The position numbers and the translations under genes are program-made. DNA of 64,000 bases from WVZH01 sp034430895 (lineage in GTDB: Bacteria; Chloroflexota; Anaerolineae; Anaerolineales; E44-bin32): positions 1-64,000 of the forward strand of contig DAOUDW010000075.1 of assembly GCA_034430895.1 (NCBI GenBank), in the 5' to 3' direction. The notes beneath the pieces were generated by a model. The model ran no database searches. It saw only the letters and a list, made by a program, of their open reading frames with translations, and had not been told where the DNA came from. Shown here in pieces: positions 26,916 through 36,800 of this stretch. Each line of letters begins with the position of its first letter. The first letter of the stretch is position 1.

Positions 26916-28031
26916 TTACCAGCCTGGTTCCAAACTGAAGTACGTGTAGTGGTAATGAATTTTCCCATCCTTTAGTCCCAGGATGTCGTTGCCATTGCGA
27001 ACAACGCCTGTATCAGCCTCAGCCGTCCAGGTAATGTGCCGTGAGTTACCGCTTCCACTTCTCCCTGTAAGACGAAATTGGCCTCTCGGCATCAACTGAC
27101 TGAAGAGTGTTTGATACCAATCTTGAATCGAGCCAACGCCGACAACCGTCCGCTCCCCGGTGACATGCGCTGCCCGAGTCGCATAGAGACCGGCCAATTG
27201 GGATACATCGTGCATGTTCATGTGGTTGATTAACTGCTCGGAAATATCCGGAGGCGGTGGCGGCGGATCCCAGCTAAATTCTGCGAACGCATCCCACAAC
27301 TCCATGTAGCCGCTCCGCCTGGCGTTGTCCCAACTCCAGGCATTTGCCGCACTCAAACCAAGTTCCTTGGTACGCGTCAAGAAGCGCTGGATTTCACCCT
27401 TGGTTGGCCGCCAGCTTCCCCGGCCGTATGTCGGAGCTGTGGGTATCACAGGTCGGGCGTTTGCGAGTGACATGTATTGTTCAACGCAGCGGTCCAACTG
27501 CTCCTCTGGATTGTGGGCACCCTCGAAGTACACCTGCGGCATGGCGTAATCACAATATTCGAGGAACTCATTGAAGGGAAGCGCAGCGTGTGTCTTGGGA
27601 TAACGGTAGGTACTCAACGCAACCGGCAAATCAGGCAATCCGGTTCGCAATACTTCCATGAAGCGCGTCGCCGCTTGCGCTCGGCCCGATTTCTTGTACT
27701 CCACTTCCGCATCGATGACGTAGCCATCCAGCCCCAACGCCCGTAGACGTGAAACCGCCATACGAGCCTCGCCGATAGGATCGTATCCCAATACATAATG
27801 CCAGCCCCAGGCTTGAATACCCACTTTGCGTAGTTCAGCCACTAGAGGAGGCACAAGATCCACACCGTTCGGTGTTTCATCGTAGTTATAGCGCCAGGAA
27901 GGACCGTCCGCGATTTTTATCAACACATGAGAAAGCTTCGCTTGTACGGCATTCGCAGCAATGCTCACCGGATTCCCCGCGTCACAATTTGGAATCTGCC
28001 AGATAAAATAGCCTTTTCCTTTCAACGTCAT
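26916..28031 (-). CDS. Glycosidase-like TIM-barrel protein with a C-terminal NTF2-like domain
   Basis: This 371-residue protein has no signal peptide. The first about 265 residues look like a TIM barrel of the glycoside hydrolase kind (HVLIKIADGPSWRY, GWHYVLGYDP, DGYVIDAEVEYK, YAMPQVYFEG). A Pro-rich hinge (PPPPPP) follows, then about 95 residues resembling the NTF2/SnoaL fold (YATRAAHVTGERTVVGVGSIQDWYQTLF). The acidic pair DAEVE would be the candidate active site. A GGAGG site lies 7 nt before the ATG. The substrate is unknown, and the combination is unusual. Confidence 0.65.
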   Translation of the reverse strand: MTLKGKGYFIWQIPNCDAGNPVSIAANAVQAKLSHVLIKIADGPSWRYNYDETPNGVDLVPPLVAELRKVGIQAWGWHYVLGYDPIGEARMAVSRLRALGLDGYVIDAEVEYKKSGRAQAATRFMEVLRTGLPDLPVALSTYRYPKTHAALPFNEFLEYCDYAMPQVYFEGAHNPEEQLDRCVEQYMSLANARPVIPTAPTYGRGSWRPTKGEIQRFLTRTKELGLSAANAWSWDNARRSGYMELWDAFAEFSWDPPPPPPDISEQLINHMNMHDVSQLAGLYATRAAHVTGERTVVGVGSIQDWYQTLFSQLMPRGQFRLTGRSGSGNSRHITWTAEADTGVVRNGNDILGLKDGKIHYHYTYFSLEPGW

Positions 28032-28159
28032 CGAAGATCCTCCAGTGAGTTAACCAACAACTGCAATCGCATGAAATCCTGGTCCGTCCATCGCCGGATA
28101 TAACCAAGCCAATAACAACCTTGTTCACCCGTTTTGATCACTGCCATCTCACAAGCACT

Positions 28160-29329
28160 TTATGAAGCTTCACCTTTACCTTGATCCTCATCGAGTTGTC
28201 TTGCCCGGCGCAAGGCCTTCGAGCCATACCGTCTTCGGATTGAATCGATCGCCTGCAACAAACGGCTGTCTTGCTCCCAAGACCGATCGAAGAGAGATAA
28301 CTGACGCTGCGGAGGTCCCAGATCGGCTACCCCAACACCCAACAATCGAACCCGACGCCGGGGCGTCCATACCCGTTCGAACAACATGCGTACGGTTTGA
28401 TAAATCTCTCCATCCTGGTCCGTCACCTGCGATAACTGCCGCTGTCGCGTGATGGTCGAGAAATCCGCCCAGCGCAGCTTGAGACGAACCGTTTTCCCTG
28501 CCAACTCTGCCTTTCGCAAGCGAGAACCGACTCTTTCGCTGAGTACGAAGAGCACCCGCTTTAATTCTTCGCCATCCGAAATGTCCTTTGAGAACGTAGT
28601 TTCCGCGGACATCGAATGGGGTTCGTACGTCTCCTGAACCGGTCGATCGTCCTCTCCGCGTGCTCTGGATGCAAGTTCCATTCCGTATTCACCGAAAATC
28701 GTCCGCAAACGCCCTTGGGGCATGTTCGCCAGTTCCCCGATTTTGTGAACGTTTTCGGCTTTCAGGCGTTCTGCCGTTTTCGGGCCAACTCCCCAGAGCA
28801 TTTCCACAGGTAAATCCGCCAGGAATACTCGCTCATCGCCCGGCTGCACGACGATCAAGCCTTTCGGCTTACCCACCTCTGTGGCAATCTTTGCCACCAA
28901 TTTATTACTGGCGACGCCCCACGAAGTCGGCAGGTGGAAACGCACCTCGATTTCCGACTGAAGTTCCATTGCCACCGCTTCGCCGCCGAGTGGATCATCA
29001 CTTACATCCAGAAATGCCTCGTCGACCGATAATTGCTCGACCAATGGGGCACAATCGCGCAAGAAGGCCATGATCCGTCGGGAGTGTTCGTAGTATTCTG
29101 CGTGTCTGCCCGGCAGTACGATCAAGTCCGGGCATAAACGCAGCGCATGCGAGGTAGGCATCGCCGAGCGAACGCCGTAGGCACGTGCGGGGTAAGATGC
29201 TGAAGCCACAACGCCCCGCCCTTCTGGTGTGCCACCGACAACGAAGGGACACCCCGCTAACTCCGGCTGGAGAAGTTCCTCGACGGAACAAAAGAAGGCG
29301 TCAAGATCGACGTGTAGAATTGTACGCAT
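28160..29329 (-). CDS. dinB: DNA polymerase IV (Y family)
   Basis: This error-prone translesion polymerase has 389 residues. Visible motifs are HVDLDAFFCSVE (metal-binding Asp), the palm segment SVDEAFLDVSD (catalytic Asp-Glu), the helix-hairpin-helix in WGVGPKTAERL and the little-finger domain towards the C-terminus. No clear beta-clamp-binding peptide was recognised at the end, though QRQLSLFD near residue 350 resembles a clamp-binding motif. It is downstream of the nucleotidyltransferase gene on the same strand. Confidence 0.95.
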   Translation of the reverse strand: MRTILHVDLDAFFCSVEELLQPELAGCPFVVGGTPEGRGVVASASYPARAYGVRSAMPTSHALRLCPDLIVLPGRHAEYYEHSRRIMAFLRDCAPLVEQLSVDEAFLDVSDDPLGGEAVAMELQSEIEVRFHLPTSWGVASNKLVAKIATEVGKPKGLIVVQPGDERVFLADLPVEMLWGVGPKTAERLKAENVHKIGELANMPQGRLRTIFGEYGMELASRARGEDDRPVQETYEPHSMSAETTFSKDISDGEELKRVLFVLSERVGSRLRKAELAGKTVRLKLRWADFSTITRQRQLSQVTDQDGEIYQTVRMLFERVWTPRRRVRLLGVGVADLGPPQRQLSLFDRSWEQDSRLLQAIDSIRRRYGSKALRRARQLDEDQGKGEAS

Positions 29330-29407
29330 TGGATTGCCAGTGATTATGACACCACTTCGTGTATCTGTGGCACGCTATCTTACCCCCTATCCGAATTCGA
29401 TAGCCTC

Positions 29408-30847
29408 TCATGCTGCGTGCGTGTCCCGCACCAGAGATAACGCATCATCCCGAGTTGCGACCTGCCCGGCCGCCTGCGCTTCGCGGACGACTTCAAGCAA
29501 TTCCCCAATAACGGGACCAGGGTCAATACCTAAAACGCGCATGACATCCTCCCCATCGATCAGGTGTGGGGGGTCGATAAAACGTTCCCGATTTTCGAAG
29601 TAAGCTTCGAGTAGATTTCGCGCCAATCCAACCCGCTCGGCCCATTGATCTTGGGAGATTTGCGCGGCTCGGGCACCCAGGAAATTAGCCAGCGCGAGTA
29701 AAGCAATCTCCACTCCGGCTTCCTGCGTTATACGGAAATATCGATAGATACTTCTGGGATCTGGCGTTTGTTCGTATCCGATGGCTTCGAAAGCATCTTG
29801 ATGGCGGACGATACGTCCGATGTGATCAATTTCGTTTTTACTCAAACGCATCTCGCGCCCGCTATTTTCGGCCGTGCGGGCTCCGTTTTCTACGTCGCTG
29901 GATACACCCACTGCATGATAGAGCGCGGCGAAAAAGAGAATTTGACGAGCACAATTCGCATGACTCAGGGATTGGGCAAGATGCTGCGTTAATGGATGTC
30001 GAAAACGCCCCAAGCGCAGTGCGGTTTCAGCCCAGAGCATCTTCCCTGCCGCCTCCGGATCATGAACCGGATCCAGCACGGACAGCAGTTCCCCCAGGCG
30101 ATCCAACACAGCAAGCGTGTGCTCCCAGGCATTGATTTTATATGGTGACGATAAGTCGACTTCAAGCAGTGCGTCGAGTTCCGGGAAGATCGAACGCAAG
30201 ACGCCCATGTAATCCAACAAACGAAACGCCTTACCCGGATGCGCCATGCCGCAAATCAGCATCATTTCGTCGCGCACCCGTTCGGCGGATACGAATTCGA
30301 ATTTATCCTTCGCCTTCTCGATACTTTTCTGCGTCTCATTTGTGATTCGAAAACCCAGGCTCAACGAAAAACGAACCGCCCGCAGTGCCCGCACGGGATC
30401 GTCTTGCAGAGAATGGGAGGTGCAGGCCTGAACGATTTTCGCCTGGATGTCCTGCGCACCACCGAGCGGATCGATCCAAGCAAAGGGTTCCGCCAGGCGA
30501 ACGGCGATTGCATTGATCGTGAAATCGCGTCCGAGTAGATCATCCTCGATTGTGGAACCGCGGAGTCTGGCAAAATCAAAAGTGACGCGACTTCCTTCCC
30601 GACCAATCAGGATAACGCGTCCGATGTCACGCTCCCGATCGAGGTCATAGTAAGCACCGTCCAAACGATTCGCAAAGTCACGGGCCAGCTTGCGCGCATC
30701 TCCATCCACGACGAAATCGAAATCCTTACTCAGACGCCCGAGGAGATGATCCCGCGGCACACCGCCGACCAACCAAAGTGGAGGTTTTTCGGGAAGATGA
30801 GGAAGGTATTCTCTAATCTCGATGGGAGGAGACGGATCTGATGACAT
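29408..30847 (-). CDS. tRNA nucleotidyltransferase / poly(A) polymerase family protein
   Basis: This 479-residue protein of the class II CCA-adding enzyme superfamily repairs or completes the CCA end of tRNA, or polyadenylates RNA. The head domain has the GG-x-x-RD motif (LVGGVPRDHLLG) and metal Asp pair in DFDFVVDG, followed by RRDFTINA-like (LGRDFTINAIAV) and the RNA-contact motif (DDPVRALRAVRF). The C-terminal half is HD-like and helical. In this window the tRNA-Glu gene lacks an encoded CCA, which fits a need for such an enzyme. CCA-adding and A-adding activities cannot be told apart here. Confidence 0.88.
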   Translation of the reverse strand: MSSDPSPPIEIREYLPHLPEKPPLWLVGGVPRDHLLGRLSKDFDFVVDGDARKLARDFANRLDGAYYDLDRERDIGRVILIGREGSRVTFDFARLRGSTIEDDLLGRDFTINAIAVRLAEPFAWIDPLGGAQDIQAKIVQACTSHSLQDDPVRALRAVRFSLSLGFRITNETQKSIEKAKDKFEFVSAERVRDEMMLICGMAHPGKAFRLLDYMGVLRSIFPELDALLEVDLSSPYKINAWEHTLAVLDRLGELLSVLDPVHDPEAAGKMLWAETALRLGRFRHPLTQHLAQSLSHANCARQILFFAALYHAVGVSSDVENGARTAENSGREMRLSKNEIDHIGRIVRHQDAFEAIGYEQTPDPRSIYRYFRITQEAGVEIALLALANFLGARAAQISQDQWAERVGLARNLLEAYFENRERFIDPPHLIDGEDVMRVLGIDPGPVIGELLEVVREAQAAGQVATRDDALSLVRDTHAA

Positions 30848-30862
30848 GCTTGTGTGAGGCGC

Positions 30863-31420
30863 TTATTCTACGCCCTGCAACTTATCCGCTCGAACGACGC
30901 CGATAAAAGGTAGATCTCGATAGTATTCATCCAAATCCAGTCCATATCCAAACACAAACTTATCGGGGATGATGAAGCCGCGATAATCAATGGGAACTTC
31001 CACTTCCCGCCTCTCGACTTTATCGAGTAATGTACAGATTCGCAGACTTTTCGGACGGCGCGTGTTCAGGAAATTAATCACGGAAGTGAGTGTATGTCCG
31101 CTGTCAATGATGTCTTCAACGATCAAGACGTTGCGATCCTCAATCGGCGTCGCCAGATCCAATTTGATCTGTACGTTACCGGATGATTCTCGCGCACCCG
31201 TACCGTAGGATGAGATCGCCATAAATTCGATATTATGGGGAACGTCGATAGAACGCATTAGATCCGTTAGGAACATTACACCCCCGCGCAAAATGCAAAC
31301 CAGGAGAAGATCTTTCCCCGCATAATCACGACTGATTTCCTGCCCGAGTTCTCGAATGCGCTCTTGAAGTGTATCCGCAGGAATGAGGATTTCTTCGAGA
31401 AATTCATGATAGTCTTTCAC
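30863..31420 (-). CDS. hpt: Hypoxanthine phosphoribosyltransferase
   Basis: This purine salvage enzyme makes IMP or GMP from hypoxanthine or guanine and PRPP. The PRPP loop is VLIVEDIIDSGHTL, with LRGGVMF earlier and the typical C-terminal DLDEYYRDLPFIG. I choose the GTG at 31420 (185 residues): GAGGG lies 6 nt upstream, and the first 34 residues of the longer frame fall within the thymidine kinase gene. The GTG is one base after the tdk stop, which suggests translational coupling. Confidence 0.93.
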   Translation of the reverse strand: MKDYHEFLEEILIPADTLQERIRELGQEISRDYAGKDLLLVCILRGGVMFLTDLMRSIDVPHNIEFMAISSYGTGARESSGNVQIKLDLATPIEDRNVLIVEDIIDSGHTLTSVINFLNTRRPKSLRICTLLDKVERREVEVPIDYRGFIIPDKFVFGYGLDLDEYYRDLPFIGVVRADKLQGVE

Positions 31421-31421
31421 A

Positions 31422-31994
31422 TCAATCCCTCGGCACGATGTGATGCGCGCGACAGCGTGCTTCGTACATTTCACTCGCGCCAACGACGACCACAGGATCA
31501 TCGAAATGCGCCGGTTCACCATCGATCAATCGCTGCGTGCGACAGGCATCATCACCACAAACCATGCAAATGGCATGTAGTTTATCAACGTGTTCGGCCT
31601 GCGCCATGAGCGCGGGCATCGGTCCGAAGGGTTCTCCGCGAAAGTCCGTGTCGAGTCCGGCGACCAAAACCCGAATCCCGCGATCCGCCAATTCTTGAAC
31701 GACGGTAACGATCTCTTCATCGAAGAACTGTGCCTCATCCACCGCAACCACAGTGGTATCTTCCTCGAGCCGTCGGCGAATGGCACTGGAATGCTCGATC
31801 GGCGTTGCTTCGAATTCAGCCCCTGCGTGGGAGGCGAGACCCTCCTGACCGAATCGCGTGTCGATACTCGGTTTGAAAACCTGCAATTTTTGGCGAGCGA
31901 TTTTCGCCCGGCGAAGTCTGCGGATGAGTTCATCGGTCTTCCCACTGAACATCGACCCGACGATGAGTTCAACGCTGCCGTTTTGATGTTTCAT
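31422..31994 (-). CDS. tdk: Thymidine kinase
   Basis: This type II thymidine kinase of 190 residues phosphorylates thymidine in salvage. The P-loop is GSMFSGKT near residue 12, Walker B is VDEAQFF, and the zinc-binding site is formed by CMVC and the C-terminal CRAHH. The lasso region QRLIDGEP lies between. It is upstream of hpt, so pyrimidine and purine salvage are combined in an operon. The strong terminator of the ribosomal operon lies just upstream. Confidence 0.95.
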   Translation of the reverse strand: MKHQNGSVELIVGSMFSGKTDELIRRLRRAKIARQKLQVFKPSIDTRFGQEGLASHAGAEFEATPIEHSSAIRRRLEEDTTVVAVDEAQFFDEEIVTVVQELADRGIRVLVAGLDTDFRGEPFGPMPALMAQAEHVDKLHAICMVCGDDACRTQRLIDGEPAHFDDPVVVVGASEMYEARCRAHHIVPRD

Positions 31995-32021
31995 ACGATA
32001 CCCTCGTTATAGTTGTCGATA

Positions 32022-32051
32022 ATGAAAAAGGCAGGTGTGTTTCACCTGCCC
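32022..32051 (-). terminator. Intrinsic terminator of the rplU-rpmA-rpmE operon
   Basis: On the minus strand a perfect 8-bp stem (GGCAGGTG with CACCTGCC, 32030-32037 and 32044-32051, 6-nt loop) is followed directly by CTTTTTCATT. It ends the ribosomal operon before tdk. Confidence 0.85.
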
Positions 32052-32106
32052 TACGTTACCTCAACCTCTCTTGAGAATCAAGTTCGACCGCCGAGGCGAC
32101 CGTGGC

Positions 32107-32574
32107 TCATGCCTCTTCCTCGACCTCAGGCAGCTTGAAACCGGCGCGGCTTAAGGCACGTTTCAGGTCCGCAAGAGTCTTCCGGCCGATGCCATCGATG
32201 GCCAGGATCTTATCATCACCCTCAGCTAGCAGCGCCAGCGCATCTCCAACAACTTCGATTCCAGCCTTGCGATACTTTCCTTCCGTGCGAGAACCCAATT
32301 CGAGTTCCGTAATCGGAAGATCTGGAGATGTACGCGCGGATTCTCGTTCTTCTTGCTCGTAAATATAATCCTGTCGAGCCTGTAAACGCTTATAGAAACG
32401 ATCGACCTGCCCCTCCGTATCGACGATACGCTGTTCGCCGGTGTAGAATGGGTGGCACTTGGAACAAACGTCGGTAGTAATGCTTTCGACTGTCGAGCCA
32501 GTCTCCCATGTATTGCCGCATGCGCAAGTAACCTTGGCATTGGGGTAGTACTTCGGGTGTATTTTTTCCTTCAT
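32107..32574 (-). CDS. rpmE: Ribosomal protein L31 fused to an RNA polymerase alpha-CTD-like domain
   Basis: The first about 68 residues are a zinc-type L31 (start MKEKIHPKYY; cysteines C17, C19, C37, C40; HPFYTG). After a charged helix (about 60-82), residues about 87-150 closely resemble the C-terminal domain of the RNA polymerase alpha subunit: PITELELGSR, then AGIEVVGDALAL and the helix-hairpin-helix DGIGRKTLADLKRAL (127-141). L31 is normally about 70 residues, so this protein is more than double. The alpha-CTD binds UP-element DNA and activators. Here it could tie the ribosome to transcription, or bind rRNA. Confidence 0.85.
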   Translation of the reverse strand: MKEKIHPKYYPNAKVTCACGNTWETGSTVESITTDVCSKCHPFYTGEQRIVDTEGQVDRFYKRLQARQDYIYEQEERESARTSPDLPITELELGSRTEGKYRKAGIEVVGDALALLAEGDDKILAIDGIGRKTLADLKRALSRAGFKLPEVEEEA

Positions 32575-32674
32575 CTTTTATCCAACCTCCCCGGTCTGGC
32601 ACGAATTGCCCCGGGCACACTGATCCCCGGGGAAGGATTCAGCAAGGTGGGCAACAATCGTGCTTGTGTCGTAG

Positions 32675-32929
32675 TTAATCCTGAATGACGTGTACGCGTT
32701 TCCGGCCTTTACTGATGTAATCGAAATGCACGACGCCATCCGTCACAGCGAAAAGGGTATCATCCTTGCCCCTGCGTACGTTTTCACCTGGGTGAATTTT
32801 CGTGCCCCGCTGCCGGACGATGATGTTGCCAACGATCACACGTTCGCCACCGTATTTTTTCACACCCAGTCGCTTGGAATGGCTGTCACGGCCATTGCGG
32901 CTTGAACCGCCACCTTTTTTATGCGCCAT
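32675..32929 (-). CDS. rpmA: 50S ribosomal protein L27
   Basis: This 84-residue protein begins with the conserved AHKKGGGSSRNGRDSHSKRLG, whose end reaches the peptidyl transferase centre in known ribosomes. There is no Firmicutes-type N-terminal cleavage extension. It is 16 nt downstream of the L21 gene, the usual rplU-rpmA order. Confidence 0.96.
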   Translation of the reverse strand: MAHKKGGGSSRNGRDSHSKRLGVKKYGGERVIVGNIIVRQRGTKIHPGENVRRGKDDTLFAVTDGVVHFDYISKGRKRVHVIQD

Positions 32930-32945
32930 TTTTGCCTCTTACCTT

Positions 32946-33641
32946 CTACTTCTTACTTTTACTCGAACTCGATTTGCTGCTCGATTTTTTCGTTTTCGTT
33001 TTATTTGCGCTCGATTTCGTAGTCTTCGGCTTAGACTTCGTTGCTGTCGATTTGGTTTTGGTGCTCTTTGCCGCAGACTCTGTCTTCGATTTCGGCTTTT
33101 TCGACTTGGCTTCTGCTGTTGAAGCCGACTTGGTTGTCGTCTTCTTCGCAGCAGACTTGGTTGTCGTCTTCTTCGCAGCAGACTTGGACGTTGTTTTCTT
33201 CGCAGCAGAATTGGTTGTTGTCTGCTTAGCGGTCGGCTTCGATTTCTCAGCCTTCTTCTTGGTGGTCGAGGTGGTCTGTGCCGCCGTCTTCTTCGGCTCT
33301 TCCGTCTCGTCCTTGTCACTCGTCGACCGTGCGCCGATCGAATCGATCAACACACGAGTATAGCGTTGACGATGGCCTCGCTTCCGTCGATATCTTTCTT
33401 TCGGGATGTACTTGAATACGATAACTTTCGGCGCTTTCACCTCGGCGACAACGGTTCCCTTGATCGTGATACCTTTGATGTAGGGATTGCCGACTTTCGT
33501 CGTTCCATTATCAACGAACAGCAGCACCTCTTTGAATGTGATCGACTTACCAGCTTCAATCGGCAATCGATCGACTTCTAAGGTTTCACCTTCGCGGGCG
33601 ACGTACTGTTTGCCACCCGATTCTATGACTGCATACTTCAT
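32946..33641 (-). CDS. rplU: 50S ribosomal protein L21 with a long basic C-terminal tail
   Basis: The first about 103 residues are a regular L21 (YAVIESGGKQY, GKSITFKEVLL, KYIPKERYRRKRGHRQ). The usual protein ends there. This one goes on for about 128 residues with a Lys/Ser/Thr/Ala-rich, histone-H1-like tail, including a 9-residue repeat (KSAAKKTTT) and ending in KSSSSKSKK. A GGAGG site lies before the ATG. The gene has a near-consensus promoter and leader. The tail may bind rRNA or nucleoid DNA; this is inference. Confidence 0.9.
   Translation of the reverse strand: MKYAVIESGGKQYVAREGETLEVDRLPIEAGKSITFKEVLLFVDNGTTKVGNPYIKGITIKGTVVAEVKAPKVIVFKYIPKERYRRKRGHRQRYTRVLIDSIGARSTSDKDETEEPKKTAAQTTSTTKKKAEKSKPTAKQTTTNSAAKKTTSKSAAKKTTTKSAAKKTTTKSASTAEAKSKKPKSKTESAAKSTKTKSTATKSKPKTTKSSANKTKTKKSSSKSSSSKSKK
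33127..33234. repeat. 27-bp tandem repeats in the L21 tail
   Basis: Units start at 33127, 33154 and 33181, with a degenerate fourth at 33208. Units 1 and 2 are identical. Each encodes nine residues (KSAAKKTTT register) of the basic tail. Confidence 0.85.
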
Positions 33642-33649
33642 TTTCGTTT

Positions 33650-33760
33650 GTCCTCCAGCTTCGCTTCACCATCGTCCCTGCGATTTTGGCATTCACACGC
33701 CGGGTGACGGGGAAGTTGGGGATTCATAGACATGCCCCAACCAGGTAGGTGGGGCGACGA
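33650..33760 (-). promoter_or_regulatory. 5' leader of rplU with a hairpin
   Basis: The distance from the promoter to the ATG gives a leader of about 110 nt. It contains a perfect 7-bp stem (GTTGGGG with CCCCAAC, roughly 33714-33740) with a 13-nt loop. It may be an autoregulatory binding site for a ribosomal protein. No match to a named leader family could be confirmed. Confidence 0.35.
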
Positions 33761-33761
33761 G

Positions 33762-33789
33762 ATTATACCACCAGCCTAACACCTGTCAA
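33762..33789 (-). promoter_or_regulatory. Consensus sigma-70-type promoter of rplU-rpmA-rpmE
   Basis: On the minus strand a perfect -35 TTGACA (33784-33789) and a perfect -10 TATAAT (33762-33767) are separated by 16 bp. It is the strongest promoter seen in the window and suits a ribosomal protein operon. Confidence 0.85.
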
Positions 33790-33889
33790 TGATTCTCATT
33801 CAAGGCAAAGTTCGCCGACAGCCAGAGACGGGGTCTGGCAGAATAAAAACGGCGATTCTGTCCGCTTCGTTGTGTGTTAAGCGAACGAA

Positions 33890-36800
33890 CTAATCTCCTG
33901 CCACCGGCTCAGGTTCCTCGACCTCAGCTTCCACTTCGATTTCGACTTCTTCTTCCGGAGGTTCCATTTCTCCATCAAGCCGCTCGTCATGCAACGCAAC
34001 CTCGGAACCCGGGAAACCTGTTCCGGCCGGGATCAGCTTCCCGATAATCACATTTTCCTTCAATCCACGCAGGTAATCTACCTTGCCTTCGATCGCCGCG
34101 TTGGCCAACACTTTGATCGTGTGTTGGAAAGACGAGGCGGATAGGAACGACTCCGTACTTAAAGAGGCCTTTGTCACGCCAAGGAGTACTTGCATGGCTC
34201 GAGCGGGTTGGCCGCCCTCCGCCAGGATCGCTTCATTCATACGGATCAAGTAGCGTCGATCGACCAGATCGCCCGGAAGTAAGGCTGTACCACCGGGTTG
34301 TGTGACTTGCACTTTGGACAACATCTTGCGGATGATCACCTCGAAGTGCTTGTCATTGATATTCTGGCCTTGCGATCGATACACCTTCTGCACTTCCGTT
34401 AGCAGATAGACTTCGCAGGCTTCCGATCCTAGAATTCGTAGAATACGATGCGGATTGAGTGAGCCTTCTGTGATTTGATGGCCCGCCTCAATTTTTTGTC
34501 CATTTTTAACCAACAGTCTGGCACTGGCCGGGATGTCGTACTCGACTTCATCTACGCGATCATACGAGACGATCACCTTGCCATCTTCGATACGTAAACG
34601 ACCTGCATGGCTGGCCACGATCGAAGAATCTCCGCGGCTAGCGATCAATTCTCCAACTTCAATTGCCTGGCCATCCTCCACCTTCAAGGACCAGTTTCCA
34701 GGTACGGAGTATTCATCGGAGAGCAATTCACTGAGATGGATCCGGACCTTGCGTGGTCCATCCGGAATATCCGGCTCGATGATCTCGACGCTACCGGCAA
34801 TCTCGGAGATGATCGCCTCACCCTTGGGTTTCTTCCGCGCTTCAAATAATTCCTCGACGCGTGGCAAACCCGTCGTGATGTCTCCGCCTGCAGCCACACC
34901 ACCGGTGTGGAAGGTACGCAAGGTTAGCTGCGTTCCAGGCTCACCGATCGATTGGGCGGCCACAATGCCCACCGCGGCACCAAATGAAACCAACTCGCCC
35001 CGCCCCAGGTCCATCCCATAACAATTCTGGCAGAGACCAAATTGCAGTTCACAGGTCAATGGCGATCGAACGTAGACTTCTTCAACTTTCGACTCTTGGA
35101 TCCTGCGAGCCTCGCGTAGCGTGATCAAATCGCCACGCTTGAACAGGACCTCACCCGAATCAGGATCTGCAATTGGACGGGCAACGATCCTTCCCATCAG
35201 ACGTAAGTAGAAATCCTGCCCGGCCACATCATCGGAACGACGAATCCAGATCCCCTGCTCCGTTTTACAATCGACGTCGTTGATGATCACATCCTGAGCC
35301 ACATCCACCAAACGCCGTGTCAGGTAACCGGCATCAGCAGTTCTCAGAGCGGTGTCCGTCAAACCTTTGCGAGCGCCGTGCGTGGAGATGAAATATTCAA
35401 GCGTAGTCAAACCGTCACGGAAATTCGATCGAATCGGCAAGGGGATGATACGCCCAGCTGGGTCCGCCATCAAACCGCGCATTCCGGCGAGCTGTGAAAT
35501 GGGCTGGAAGCCACCTTTGGTTGCCCCGGAGAGTGCCATGGTGCTTAGATTTCCTGTGGGGTCCATGTTCTCACGTACCGCATTGGCGACTTCGTTCGTT
35601 GTATCCTGCCAGAGTTCGATGATTCGTTCTTTCTGTTCTTGCTCGGTCAACAAGCCGCGCTGGTAATCGACGCGTACCGCTTCAGTATCTTCAAGCGTTC
35701 GCGAGATGATTTCCTGCCTGGAGCTCGGAACCGTGATGTCAGAAACCGCGATCGTCGTACCCGAACGCGTGGCGTATTTGAAACCGACATCCTTGATCGC
35801 GTCGACGACAGCCGGTGTACCTTCTTCCCGGAGCAAATGGTAAATGTCACTGACCAACTCCTGGACCGATCCTTTATCCAGTACCCGGTTGACGAAATGC
35901 AGCTCCTCGGGGAGCACCATGTTGAAGATAACTCGACCGACAGTTGTATCGATCACGCCTTCCTGGGGCTCGGCCAGCCGCTGGCCGTCAGCGTCATACC
36001 AGTTTTTCGTGAAGACTTTGATCCTCGAATGGACTTCCACCTGGCCGAGTGAATATGCCAATTCCACTTCGTCCAGGTCTGCAAAAGCCCGGCCTTCTCC
36101 CCGATGCTCATGGCTCTCATCGGACATTGTCAGGTAGTACACACCAAGAACCATGTCCTTGGTTGGGCTGACGATGGGTTCCCCATCGGCGGGTTTGAGC
36201 AAGTTCCTCGAGGAGAGCATCAGTTCACGCGCTTCACGAACAGATTCTTGCGAAAGCGGCAGGTGAACGGACATCTGGTCTCCATCGAAGTCCGCATTAA
36301 ATGCCGAACATACCAACGGGTGAAGTTGGATCGCTTTTCCTTCGACCAAAACCGGTTCGAATGCTTGAATGCCGAGACGATGCAAAGTAGGCGCTCGGTT
36401 AAGCAGCACCGGTCGATCTTTAATCACTTTCTCGAGAACTTCCCAAACTTCAGGACGTTCGCGTTCGATGATGCGCTTGGCGCCCTTGACGTTCGCCGCA
36501 TAATTATGCGCTACCAACTTCGAGATCACGAATGGTCGATACAGTTCGAGTGCCATCGTTTTGGGCAGCCCACACTGGTAAAGTTTGAGGTGCGGGCCAA
36601 TGACGATCACCGAACGACCGGAATAATCCACACGCTTTCCAAGCAAATTGCGTCGGAAGCGGCCTTTCTTCCCCTTGAGCATATCGCTGAGTGACTTCAA
36701 CTCTCGACGACCACGTCGTGAGAGTGCCTTCCCGCGCTGCGCGTTGTCGATCAGTGAATCTACGGCTTCCTGCAGCATGCGTTTCTCGTTGCGTACGATC

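Noticed and set aside
33127..33234. CRISPR-like array of 27-bp units
   Set aside because: The units are contiguous without spacers and in frame with the L21 gene, so they are coding tandem repeats.
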